The notes beneath the pieces were generated by a model that did not search any database, was not told where the DNA came from, and saw only the letters and a list, made by a program, of their open reading frames with translations. 64,000 nucleotides of DNA from positions 4,592,001-4,656,000 of the forward strand of contig NZ_CP011456.1 in the NCBI RefSeq assembly GCF_001277295.1, read 5' to 3'. The DNA is from Anabaena sp. WA102 (GTDB lineage: Bacteria > Cyanobacteriota > Cyanobacteriia > Cyanobacteriales > Nostocaceae). This document shows, one piece after another, positions 26,508-34,439 of this stretch (position 1 is its first letter; each line of letters opens with the position of its first letter). The translations under genes were made by a program, and so were the position numbers.

Positions 26508-28109
26508 TTGGAAAGCTATAGCGCGTTATGCACAAATATATTCTTTATTAACTTTGGTAATGTTTCCAGTCTCGTCAACGGTTACAGTCCTTTTACAATT
26601 GTTATATTTTCAGAAGGGTTAAAAAATTTATCTAATTCCAGAAGCTTAACAATTACTCAATTAAGTAATTGGGTTGGAAGTTATATCAAAATTACGGGAA
26701 CTCTTGAAGTACATCAAAAATCAGGTCGTAATACTCCACAAATAATACTAAAAGATTCAAACCAAATAAGTCTAATTAGTCAAGCTGAAGCTAATAACCT
26801 AATTCCGGGAAATACTAATACAAATACTTCAGCCGCAGTTAAGCAAACTCAATCTAAAGTTACACAACCAGTAGTTTATCAACCTCAAAATCAACCTGTA
26901 ATAACCCCATCAACAGCTAAAACTGTTTCATCTTCAGTTCAGCCAACTCAATCTAAAACTTCGCAAAGTAATCAGTCTGCAAATACGCCTCGTCAGGTTT
27001 CACAACCGCCAGTTTATAAACCTCAGAGTCAACCTGTAAAAACGCCTTTTGTAAGCGATACGAAACTGAGAAAACTATTAATAATTGCGACATTAGGTTT
27101 TATAGGAACTCAACTCTATGGCTATGTAGGACAAAATTTATTGAGAAATCATCCAGATAAACCAACTCCTAAAGTAGAAACACTAACTCCCTCCTCAACT
27201 GAGAAAACACTACAATTACAGCAAACCCTCACTGGTCATTCTGACTCGGTTTCGTCAGTAGCATACAGCCCTAATGGTCAAACTTTGGCTAGTGGGAGTT
27301 GGGACAAGACTATCAAACTGTGGAATGTAAAAACGGGAAACCTACTGCAAACCCTCACTAGCCATTCTAATGATATTAATTCAGTAGCATACAGCCCCGA
27401 TGGTCAAACCCTGGCTAGTGCAAGTAATGACAAGACTATCAAACTGTGGAATGTAAAAACAGGAAAGCTACTGCAAACCCTTGAAGGTCATTCTAACTTG
27501 GTTAATTCAGTAGCATACAGCCCCGATGGTCAAACTCTGGCTAGTGGGAGTGTTGACAGCACTATCAAACTATGGAATGTAAAAACGGGAAACCTACTGC
27601 AAACCCTTGAAGGTCATTCTTACCTTGGAGGTTATTCTTACTCGGTTCTTTCCGTAGCATACAGCCCCGATGGTCAAACTCTGGCTAGTGGGAGTGAAGA
27701 CGACACTATCAAACTGTGGAATGTAAAAACGGGAAACCTACTGCAAACCCTTGAAGGTCATTCTATCGGGGTTAACTCAGTAACATACAGCCCCGATGGT
27801 CAAACCCTGGCTAGTGGGAGTAGTGACGACACTATCAAACTGTGGAATGTAAAAACGGGAAACCTACTGCAAACCCTTGAAGGTCATTCTAAGAGGGTTC
27901 TTTCCGTAGCATACAGCCCTAATGGTCAAACTCTGGCTAGTGGGAGTGTTGACAACACTATCAAACTGTGGAATGTAAAAACGGGAAACCTACTGCAAAC
28001 CCTTGAAGGTCATTATATCTTGGTTTATTCAGTAGCATACAGCCCCGATGGTCAAACCCTGGCTAGTGGGAGTAGTGACGACACTATCAAGATTTGGCGG
28101 TTAAAGTAG
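26508..28109 (+). CDS. OB-fold-like / membrane segment / seven WD40 repeats; start uncertain
   Basis: 533 residues from a TTG at 26508; the only upstream in-frame room is 12 codons and there is no other methionine in the whole protein, so the 5' end may be damaged. Residues 10-90 look like the OB-fold domain found in cyanobacterial exported proteins (FINFGN, FTIVIFSEGL, ITGTLEV, PQIILKD). 100-185 is a Gln/Ser/Thr/Pro linker, 188-207 a membrane helix, and 241-533 seven WD40 repeats making one complete propeller. The repeats are almost identical in DNA (126-bp period). Most differences fall after GHS and around the SxDx turn. Repeat 4 has six extra residues. The propeller would face the periplasm if the helix is a signal anchor. 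Confidence 0.75.
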   Translation: MESYSALCTNIFFINFGNVSSLVNGYSPFTIVIFSEGLKNLSNSRSLTITQLSNWVGSYIKITGTLEVHQKSGRNTPQIILKDSNQISLISQAEANNLIPGNTNTNTSAAVKQTQSKVTQPVVYQPQNQPVITPSTAKTVSSSVQPTQSKTSQSNQSANTPRQVSQPPVYKPQSQPVKTPFVSDTKLRKLLIIATLGFIGTQLYGYVGQNLLRNHPDKPTPKVETLTPSSTEKTLQLQQTLTGHSDSVSSVAYSPNGQTLASGSWDKTIKLWNVKTGNLLQTLTSHSNDINSVAYSPDGQTLASASNDKTIKLWNVKTGKLLQTLEGHSNLVNSVAYSPDGQTLASGSVDSTIKLWNVKTGNLLQTLEGHSYLGGYSYSVLSVAYSPDGQTLASGSEDDTIKLWNVKTGNLLQTLEGHSIGVNSVTYSPDGQTLASGSSDDTIKLWNVKTGNLLQTLEGHSKRVLSVAYSPNGQTLASGSVDNTIKLWNVKTGNLLQTLEGHYILVYSVAYSPDGQTLASGSSDDTIKIWRLK

Positions 28110-28220
28110 TTATTGATAGGATTTTATTAGCAATGGTCTATTTTATCATCCTGTAAATCCTTTAATCCTGGACATCCTGATTCAGACAATTTTACTAACC
28201 TATTTCCTCACCATAAATCT

Positions 28221-28526
28221 ATGAATCATAAAGTTTTTTATCTTGATGGTAAAAAAATCAATAGCAAACAAACATTTTTAAAACAAGCTGCTGAAGCAAT
28301 GGAATTTCCTACATACTTCGGCAATAACTGGGATGATTTTGATGAATGTATCACCGATTTAACATGGTGTCCGGCTCAAAGATATGTCATATTATATGAT
28401 CATGCTGATATCTTTGCTCAAGCTGAACCGACACAGTACCAAATAGCATTGGATATTTTAAATTCAGCCAAAGAATACTGGGAAGCTAATAATATTCCTC
28501 TCAAGTTTTTAGTTATTAACAAATAG
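28221..28526 (+). CDS. Barstar-family ribonuclease inhibitor, copy 1
   Basis: 101 residues. FPTYFGNNWDDFDECIT (29-45) aligns with the barnase-binding segment of barstar (PEYYGENLDALWDCLT): Tyr, Gly, Asn33, Asp35 and Cys40 equivalents are kept. Barstars bind and block barnase-type RNases. No barnase gene lies here, so this is probably an immunity gene against toxins of other strains or a general inhibitor. Copy 2 (31335) differs at only three residues, all in the binding segment. Copy 3 (34149) is truncated. Confidence 0.88.
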   Translation: MNHKVFYLDGKKINSKQTFLKQAAEAMEFPTYFGNNWDDFDECITDLTWCPAQRYVILYDHADIFAQAEPTQYQIALDILNSAKEYWEANNIPLKFLVINK

Positions 28527-28568
28527 GTAAAATTATATTTTCACTATTTGGAGATTGTTGGTTGTGGT

Positions 28569-28777
28569 TGTCTGAATCAGGATTACCAGGATTTTAGGAT
28601 GTACAGGATTGTAGTTTGTAGATTTTCTGTGAATATTTAATGATTATAAATTATGATTTAGAGAAAAATATATTTTCTATCATTCACAAAAACCTATATT
28701 TTCTAAAAAACATCCTGTTAATCCTCTAATCGGTGGATATTATCTCGACTTCGCTCGATAACCACCTGATTCTGACA
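28569..28777. repeat. MITE-like element a (terminal inverted repeats TGTCTGAATCAGGAT)
   Basis: Starts TGTCTGAATCAGGATTACC and ends CCTGATTCTGACA with about 40-bp imperfect inverted ends, around an AT-rich core with GATTTTCTGTGAATATTTAA. A second short repeat (TCTCGACTTCGCTCGATAACC) is inserted in its right arm. Together with the flanking bases it fills the 350-bp gap before the papain-fold gene. Confidence 0.75.
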
Positions 28778-28877
28778 AATAATGAAATTTATGCCCCGGC
28801 TTCCTAAATTCATGGTATTTTTACTCTGATTATAGTTTTCCATATTTCTTCTAATCTGGCTAAAAATATCCTACATC

Positions 28878-29243
28878 ATGACTAATAATGATATTGTCCG
28901 TCAACTAAATGATATAGCCGAACAATTTCATATTTTTGAATGTGTTCCTTGTGCTATAGCTTTGCGTCAATTCCTGATTAATCAGAAAATACCTGGTAGA
29001 GAAATTAACTTGTTTACAGGCAGTACAGAAGACCCATTCTGTAATATCTACCATGAAGTTTTACAACAAAATATCTCGATTAACGGTAGACATTATGCTA
29101 TTGCAATAGAAATTAATGGACAAGAACTAATTTTTGACAACATTCACCCTGAAGGAATTTCTAGGGTAAACTGGATAAATAACTTATATTGCGTTATACA
29201 AGATTTAGGTGGAGAATTTCAAATTACTGAAGAGCCATTTTAA
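28878..29243 (+). CDS. Papain-fold toxin domain protein (Tox-PL-2-like)
   Basis: 121 residues. FECVPCAIALRQFL (20-33) supplies the nucleophile candidate C25, GRHYAI gives H72 and IFDNIHPEGI gives D87, the Cys-His-Asp order of the papain-fold domains found at the C-termini of polymorphic toxins. It is a stand-alone domain with no secretion or delivery module, so it is either a toxin tip left after recombination or a domesticated enzyme. It is followed at once by two probable immunity genes. Confidence 0.65.
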   Translation: MTNNDIVRQLNDIAEQFHIFECVPCAIALRQFLINQKIPGREINLFTGSTEDPFCNIYHEVLQQNISINGRHYAIAIEINGQELIFDNIHPEGISRVNWINNLYCVIQDLGGEFQITEEPF

Positions 29244-29256
29244 CCAGAGGAATATC

Positions 29257-29610
29257 ATGTTAGATCTATACGATTTAATCCGCAATATCCAAAAACGTCC
29301 AGCTATGTATTTAGGAAAAGCAACCATCGCTAACCTTCGCACATTTATAGCTGGTTACAGTTTTGCCCGTCGTCAAATTCAAATACCTCAAACTGTACAA
29401 GAACAAGAATTTTCAAATTTTCAAACTTGGATACAACAAAAATATAATGTTGCTTATAATCAAACGTGGGATCAAATTATTTTGTTTTTCTCCAAAGATG
29501 AAAATACTGCTTTTGAGGAATTTTTTCAATTATTTAATGAATTTACACAAACAAATTCTGTATCTAAACAGCAAGAAAATATAAAAGTCAGTTCGGGAAG
29601 TATTGTGTAA
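29257..29610 (+). CDS. Probable immunity protein (RPAMYLG family)
   Basis: 117 residues from ATG 29257, chosen because AGAGGA lies 5 bp upstream; the frame is open earlier but that part overlaps the previous gene. The N-terminus LYDLIRNIQKRPAMYLGKAT, then LRTFIAGY, is a pattern I associate with small immunity proteins in polymorphic-toxin loci. Lies 13 bp after the papain-fold gene, so probably its partner. Exact family not certain. Confidence 0.6.
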   Translation: MLDLYDLIRNIQKRPAMYLGKATIANLRTFIAGYSFARRQIQIPQTVQEQEFSNFQTWIQQKYNVAYNQTWDQIILFFSKDENTAFEEFFQLFNEFTQTNSVSKQQENIKVSSGSIV

Positions 29611-29643
29611 TCGTTATTCTTTCTAAGAATAAGGTACAAAACA

Positions 29644-30078
29644 ATGAATCCAAATAATTTATTGGCAACCTTGCAAGAAAATCGCTTAATGCAAACAGAA
29701 GAACAATTTACAAATTTTGAAAATGCTTTAGCTGAAATAGCTGAAAATCCTGATGAAAATAATTTATCTGCCTATCATCTAATTTTAGATGATCAATGTC
29801 AACAGCCAGAAGTGATGTTTAGCTTAATTCATTTTCTGGAATCTTTTGATATGGAAAAACAAATTACAGCATTTATTTATGTTGTACCTCAATTAATGAT
29901 AACTGCACAAGAATGGACAAGAATTATTCACAATCGGATTTTAAATGATGAATCAGCGTGTCAAGTTTATCAAAATCTATTACATTCAGCTAATTTAAAA
30001 ACTGCCCATTTTCTCTATCATCTTTTGGAAGAAAGTATCATAAATAAATTACAAGTTCGAGAAAGCGTATTATTGTGA
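29644..30078 (+). CDS. Probable immunity protein (Imm30-like)
   Basis: 144 residues, all helical in appearance. EVMFSLIHFLESFD and EWTRIIHNRILNDE are reminiscent of Imm30 family immunity proteins. Start preceded by AAGG. Third gene of the papain-fold toxin group. Confidence 0.55.
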   Translation: MNPNNLLATLQENRLMQTEEQFTNFENALAEIAENPDENNLSAYHLILDDQCQQPEVMFSLIHFLESFDMEKQITAFIYVVPQLMITAQEWTRIIHNRILNDESACQVYQNLLHSANLKTAHFLYHLLEESIINKLQVRESVLL

Positions 30079-30079
30079 T

Positions 30080-30259
30080 TGTCAGAATCAGGATAACCAG
30101 GATTTTAGGATGTACAGGATTGCAATTTATAGATTTTCTGTGAATATTTAATGATGATATTTATTGAATAATAAACATATATTCTCTCTCGTACAAAAAC
30201 CATAAGTTATCAAAAACATCCTGAAAATCCTCTAATCGGTGGATATCCTGATTCAGACA
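30080..30259. repeat. MITE-like element b
   Basis: 180 bp, the cleanest copy: TGTCAGAATCAGGATAACC at one end, GATATCCTGATTCAGACA at the other, same AT-rich core as element a. Fits almost exactly between the Imm30-like stop and the PIN gene stop. Confidence 0.8.
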
Positions 30260-30261
30260 AT

Positions 30262-30687
30262 TTACTTATTCTCTGACTTCCTTAATAAAGCCACAAAACC
30301 AGCTTGAACAAAATGAATATCAGCCGTTACTGCATAAATTAACCCCTGATTTTTCATAACAACAAATGAGATACAATCTGTTAAACCCCAATTTTTATCT
30401 TGACGACTGTGATAAAGTTCCAGCGCACGCATAAGCAGCGATGAATCTACACTAACAACTTTGATATTTTCTGTTTGATAACACTGATTAATAAACTGAA
30501 CTGATGCTGTACGGTTCACTGCACTTAAAGCATTACCAACTTCTATTAAAATGGCTTCTGTTACCCATACTTCAACGGCATTTTTCACCCTTGGTAATAA
30601 TGCTTTTGCTTGAGTATGGTATTGATCATTCTTGTTTAATAGAGCCTGAATAAATACCGTATCTAAAAATAGTCTTTCCTGATTCAT
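30262..30687 (-). CDS. PIN domain toxin (VapC-like)
   Basis: 141 residues. Acidic site: D9 in LFLDTVF, E near 48 in AILIEVGNAL, D in WGLTDCISF, and D in AVTADIHF. RNase toxin of a type II system. Overlaps the upstream antitoxin gene by 4 bp (ATGA-type coupling). Confidence 0.85.
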   Translation of the reverse strand: MNQERLFLDTVFIQALLNKNDQYHTQAKALLPRVKNAVEVWVTEAILIEVGNALSAVNRTASVQFINQCYQTENIKVVSVDSSLLMRALELYHSRQDKNWGLTDCISFVVMKNQGLIYAVTADIHFVQAGFVALLRKSENK

Positions 30688-31112
30688 TCTCTGATCTCAT
30701 TGTCATGTTTAGGAGTACCATATAAATAGTAATTATGTTGATTTGACCAATCACTTGGTGCTTCAATAGTTCCTGTTAATGCCTCTAGCACGTCCCAAGC
30801 ATTACCTTCAGCTTCTATATCTTCTATTATTTCACCAAAAAGAGGATTATCCTTGTGCATTACTGCAAATTTCAGCCAAGGATGTTCTGTTTTATCTGGT
30901 TCAATTTCTAAAGTTACTATTTCTGGTTTTCGTGCTTGAAAAAGCTGAATAAGATTATTTAATGCTTCCTCTTTATTCGCACCTAAACCTTGACATTCTG
31001 GTAAACTTAATAATGTCGCTTTCACAGCGCCATCTTCTTGGTTTTCAATTAACACATCATAAGTTAACTTGGGTGCAATTGTGGAAAGAGCATTTTTAAC
31101 AGCTAAAATCAT
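30684..31112 (-). CDS. HicB-like antitoxin, copy A
   Basis: 142 residues. The N-terminal ~75 residues (KLTYDVLIENQEDG, LLSLPECQGLGANKEEAL, NLIQLFQAR) form a HicB-type fold. The tail from about residue 84 differs completely from copy B (33576), although the first ~83 residues differ at only about seven positions. Here it is paired with a different PIN toxin from copy B. Confidence 0.75.
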   Translation of the reverse strand: MILAVKNALSTIAPKLTYDVLIENQEDGAVKATLLSLPECQGLGANKEEALNNLIQLFQARKPEIVTLEIEPDKTEHPWLKFAVMHKDNPLFGEIIEDIEAEGNAWDVLEALTGTIEAPSDWSNQHNYYLYGTPKHDNEIRE

Positions 31113-31457
31113 GATATTTTTACTCTTCTAACTCTGAATTAATTATAACACAATACTTGAACAAAGTTAAAATTATCATCTACATGATTTTAAGATTTAT
31201 AGATTTTTATTAACAATCGTCCATTTTATATTTTATCATCCTGTAAATCCTCTAATCCTGGACATTATCTTGACTTCGCTCGATAACCACCTGATTCAGA
31301 CTATTTTGCTAACCTATTTCCTCACCATAAATCTATGAATCATAAAGTTTTTTATCTTGATGGTAAAAAAATCAATAGCAAACAAACATTTTTAAAACAA
31401 GCTGCTGAAGCAATGGAATTTCCTTCATACTTCGGCGCTAACTGGGATGCTTTTGAT
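30870..31457. repeat. Segmental duplication, copy A (antitoxin 5' half + spacer + barstar 5' half)
   Basis: Nearly identical to 33709-34271. The duplicated block runs from within the antitoxin gene, across the shared divergent spacer, into the barstar gene. Both copies keep the same gene orientation. The spacer copy here carries an extra short repeat (ATCTTGACTTCGCTCGATAA). Confidence 0.85.
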
Positions 31458-31640
31458 GAATGTATCACCGATTTAACATGGTGTCCGGCTCAAAGATATG
31501 TGATATTATATGATCATGCTGATATCTTTGCTCAAGCTGAACCGACACAGTACCAAATAGCATTGGATATTTTAAATTCAGCCAAAGAATACTGGGAAGC
31601 TAATAATATTCCTCTCAAGTTTTTAGTTATTAACAAATAG
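31335..31640 (+). CDS. Barstar-family ribonuclease inhibitor, copy 2
   Basis: 101 residues, differing from copy 1 only at T31S, N35A and D39A. These fall at the barstar positions equivalent to 28, 32 and 36, spaced by four along the barnase-binding helix. The rest, including the C-terminus LKFLVINK, is identical. Divergent from antitoxin copy A. Confidence 0.88.
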   Translation: MNHKVFYLDGKKINSKQTFLKQAAEAMEFPSYFGANWDAFDECITDLTWCPAQRYVILYDHADIFAQAEPTQYQIALDILNSAKEYWEANNIPLKFLVINK

Positions 31641-31658
31641 GTAAAGTTACATTTTCAC

Positions 31659-32002
31659 TATTTGGAGATTGTTTGTTGTGGTTGTCAGAATCAGGATTAC
31701 CAGGATTTAAGGATGTACAGGATTTGATTGACTTTTTACCTGATGAAAATAAATATAATATTCCATCATTCCCAATAGTCGGTTTAAACCGACTTGAGCT
31801 TTTAGACAGGGAATAAATTCCCTGGCTTCCTATTTGGAGATTGTTTATTGTCGTTGTCAGAATCAGGATAACCAGGATTTTAGGATGTACAGGATTTGAT
31901 GGACTTTTTACCTGATGAAGATAAATGTAATATTCCATCATTCCCAATAGTCGGTTTAAACCGACTTGAGCTTTTAGACAGGGAATAAATTCCCTGGCTT
32001 CC
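31659..32002. repeat. Two tandem 172-bp units
   Basis: Units at 31659-31830 and 31831-32002 begin TATTTGGAGATTGTTT and contain half of the TGTCAGAATCAGGAT element, then AGTCGGTTTAAACCGACTTG and ACAGGGAATAAATTCCCTGG palindromes. The start of a third unit runs into MITE element c. Part of the same unit replaces the end of barstar copy 3 at 34272. Confidence 0.85.
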
Positions 32003-32026
32003 TATTTGGAGATTGTTTATTGTCGT

Positions 32027-32233
32027 TGTCTGATAGCGTAGCGTGGCGCAAGCCATATCAGGATTACCAGGATTTAAGGATGTACAGGATTGTTATTTAT
32101 AGATTTTCTGTAAATATTTAATGATTATAAATTATGATTTAGAGGAAAATATATTTTCTATCATTCACAAAAACCTATATTTTCTAAAAAACATCCTGTT
32201 AATCCTCTAATCCTGGATATCCTGATTCAGACA
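32027..32233. repeat. MITE-like element c
   Basis: Same ends and core as elements a and b. Its left arm is split by a 24-bp repeat (TAGCGTAGCGTGGCGCAAGC). A further right arm follows at 32240-32281. With the tandem units it fills the 700-bp gap before the antitoxin gene. Confidence 0.75.
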
Positions 32234-32343
32234 AATAACATCCTGTTAATCCTTTAATCTTAGATATCCTGATTCAGACATTAAACTTTTAACAAATTTA
32301 TGTTAAAATAATTAATTAAGCACCATTAAGAGATTTTTCAATT

Positions 32344-32637
32344 ATGCAAGTAACAATTGATTTACCAGATAAATTAACAACGAAAATCATCAATCAATGG
32401 GGTAATTTACCAGAAAAAATCCTGAATAATCTTGTATTAGAAGCCTTTCGAGAAAGATTAATTGATTTTGATGAACTTAAAGATTTACTAAACTTTCCTT
32501 CTGACACTGAACTCAAAAGATTTTTAATCCAAAATAATATTCTCCATTCCGCAGGTTTACTTAATTTATATGGTGCTTGTGCTGATATTGATTTTGCAAC
32601 GGATGATGATTTAATTGAGGTTATTAATGAAAAATGA
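32344..32637 (+). CDS. Antitoxin-like protein upstream of VapC
   Basis: 97 residues: MQVTIDLPDKL start and EAFRERLIDFDELKDLLNF resemble UPF0175/RHH-type cyanobacterial antitoxins. Its 3' end overlaps the PIN gene by 11 bp, the usual toxin-antitoxin arrangement. Confidence 0.75.
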   Translation: MQVTIDLPDKLTTKIINQWGNLPEKILNNLVLEAFRERLIDFDELKDLLNFPSDTELKRFLIQNNILHSAGLLNLYGACADIDFATDDDLIEVINEK

Positions 32638-33046
32638 TTCTTTAATTTATTTACTAGATACGAATGTTTGTATCATGTATCTCAAGGGTAAATCTCTCAG
32701 CATTAATCATCATCTTGATAATTTAGAACCTGAAAAAATTGCGGTTTGTTCTGTAGTCAAAGCTGAATTATTTTATGGTTCTATGCGTAGTAATAATCCT
32801 CAAAAAGCTATAGCTGTACAAAAAATATTCATAGAACAATTTGTTTCTTTACCTTTTGATGATGAATGTGCAGAAAATTATGGCAAAATTCGCGCTGATT
32901 TAGCAAATTCTGGAACTCCTATTAGTTCAAATGATATACAAATTGCTTCTATTGCTTTAGTGAATAATCTAATTTTAGTTACTCACAATGTCAGGGAATT
33001 TAAACGAGTTAAAGGGTTACAAATTGAAGATTGGGAAATTGTCTGA
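32627..33046 (+). CDS. PIN domain toxin (VapC)
   Basis: 139 residues from ATG 32627, which is preferred to the upstream TTG because YLLDTNVC then sits at the usual distance from the start. D in LLDTN, E in KAELFYG, D in SSNDIQIA and the ending VTHNVREF are the classic VapC motifs. RNase toxin, partner of the preceding gene. Confidence 0.9.
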   Translation: MKNDSLIYLLDTNVCIMYLKGKSLSINHHLDNLEPEKIAVCSVVKAELFYGSMRSNNPQKAIAVQKIFIEQFVSLPFDDECAENYGKIRADLANSGTPISSNDIQIASIALVNNLILVTHNVREFKRVKGLQIEDWEIV

Positions 33047-33156
33047 TAGTGTAGCAGAAGCTATATAAAGTTACTTTTTCACTACTTGGAGATGACATTT
33101 TTATTTTTTATCATCCTGTTAATCCTCTAATCCTGGGTATCCTGATTCAGACATTT

Positions 33157-33579
33157 TTAACTAATACTCCAATCTTCCAAACGCAAATTAGGCACTTTTT
33201 CAAAATCCTTCCAATTACGAGTTACTAAAATTCCATTAACTGATAATGTAATTGCAGCAATGCGTAAATCTTGAGTACCAACGCGGATTTTCTGCTTAAC
33301 TAATTTAGTGTAAATATTACCAGCAGCTTCGCTAAATTCCAGTAAATTCACACTTTGTAAAAAATCTAAATTATTCTGAAAATTTGCATAAGCTAATACT
33401 AATTTATCCGATGATGAGGCATTTCTAATAACATTAAACCTACCACGCAATTGTTCTTCAGCAGTAATTATAGTTATGGCAATTTCTTCAAATTTGACAC
33501 TATTAACACACTGTACAATCAATGGATTTCTGTGTTGAAAGAGAGAAACGTGATCTGTATCAAGTACCCATAAACTCAT
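33157..33579 (-). CDS. PIN domain toxin (VapC-like)
   Basis: 140 residues. WVLDTDHVSLF, TAEEQLRG, GTQDLRIAAI and LVTRNWKDF give the PIN acidic site. Not closely similar to the PIN protein at 30262, although its antitoxin shares the same N-terminal half. Overlaps that antitoxin by 4 bp. Confidence 0.88.
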   Translation of the reverse strand: MSLWVLDTDHVSLFQHRNPLIVQCVNSVKFEEIAITIITAEEQLRGRFNVIRNASSSDKLVLAYANFQNNLDFLQSVNLLEFSEAAGNIYTKLVKQKIRVGTQDLRIAAITLSVNGILVTRNWKDFEKVPNLRLEDWSIS

Positions 33580-33950
33580 TTTATATGCTCCTGATTTTCA
33601 ATTTCTTGGTAATATTCCTCCATTTCTGCATCTAATTCACGACGATATTCTGCTATATATTCCTGCACTTCATCAAAATGTGGATCATCCTCAAACATTC
33701 CCGCAAATTTCAGCCAAGGATGTTCTGTTTTAGCTGGTTCAATTTCTAAAGTTACGATTTCTGGTTTTCGGGCTTGAACAAGCTGAATCAGATTATTTAA
33801 AGCTTCCTCTTTATTTGCACCAAAACCTTGACATTCTGGCAAACTTAATAATGTCGCTTTAACCGTACCATCTGCTTGATTTTCAATCAACACATCATAA
33901 GTTAACTTGGGTGCAATTGTGGAAAGAGCATTTTTAACAGCTAAAATCAT
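33576..33950 (-). CDS. HicB-like antitoxin, copy B
   Basis: 124 residues. First ~83 residues almost identical to copy A; the tail instead reads as an acidic, Tyr/Glu-rich helix (YIAEYRRELDAEMEEYYQEI). The tail is probably the part that binds the cognate PIN toxin, so the toxin partner changes with it. Confidence 0.75.
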   Translation of the reverse strand: MILAVKNALSTIAPKLTYDVLIENQADGTVKATLLSLPECQGFGANKEEALNNLIQLVQARKPEIVTLEIEPAKTEHPWLKFAGMFEDDPHFDEVQEYIAEYRRELDAEMEEYYQEIENQEHIK

Positions 33951-34271
33951 GATATTTTTACTCTTCTAACTCTGAATTGATTATAACATAATACTTGAAA
34001 ATAGTTAAAATTATCATCTACATGATTTTAAGATTTATAGAATTTTATTAGCGATCGCCCATTTTATATTTTATCATCCTGTAAATCCTTTAATCTTGGA
34101 TATCCTGATTCAGACAATTTTGCTAACATATTTCTTCACCACAAATTTATGAATCATAAAGTTTTTTATCTTGATGGTAAAAAAATTAATAGCAAACAAA
34201 CATTTTTAAAACAAGCTGCTGAAGCAATGGAATTTCCTACATACTTCGGCGCTAACTGGGATGCTTTTGAT
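33709..34271. repeat. Segmental duplication, copy B
   Basis: Second copy of 30870-31457. It ends inside barstar copy 3 at GCTTTTGAT, where a different repeat takes over. Confidence 0.85.
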
Positions 34272-34439
34272 AAATGTAATATTCAATCATTCCCAATAGT
34301 CGGTTTAAACCGACTTGAGCTTTTAGACAGGGAATTAATTCCCTGGCTTCTTATTTGGAGATTGTTTGTTGTGGTTGTCAGAATCAGGATTACCAGGATT
34401 TTAGGATGTACAGGATTGTTATTTATAGATTTTCTGTGA
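34149..34439 (+). pseudogene. Truncated barstar, copy 3
   Basis: The first 41 residues match copies 1 and 2 (binding-segment residues T31, A35, A39, a third combination). At 34272 the reading frame passes into the 172-bp repeat unit and then MITE element d, giving an unrelated tail rich in Leu, Val and Ile. The second half of the barstar fold is lost, so the product should not fold. The break is at GATAAATGTAAT, also found inside the repeat unit at 31918. Confidence 0.85.

Noticed and set aside
27230..28100. Regular 126-bp direct repeats, at first sight like a CRISPR or satellite array
   Set aside because: Translate as WD40 repeats of 42 residues in one frame; no spacers.
29209..29256. Longer start for the RPAMYLG immunity-like gene
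   Set aside because: Would overlap the papain-fold gene; ATG 29257 has a good Shine-Dalgarno and fits the conserved start.
31630..31947. 105-codon minus-strand frame downstream of barstar copy 2
   Set aside because: Made wholly of the two tandem 172-bp repeat units; internal duplication with no coding signature.
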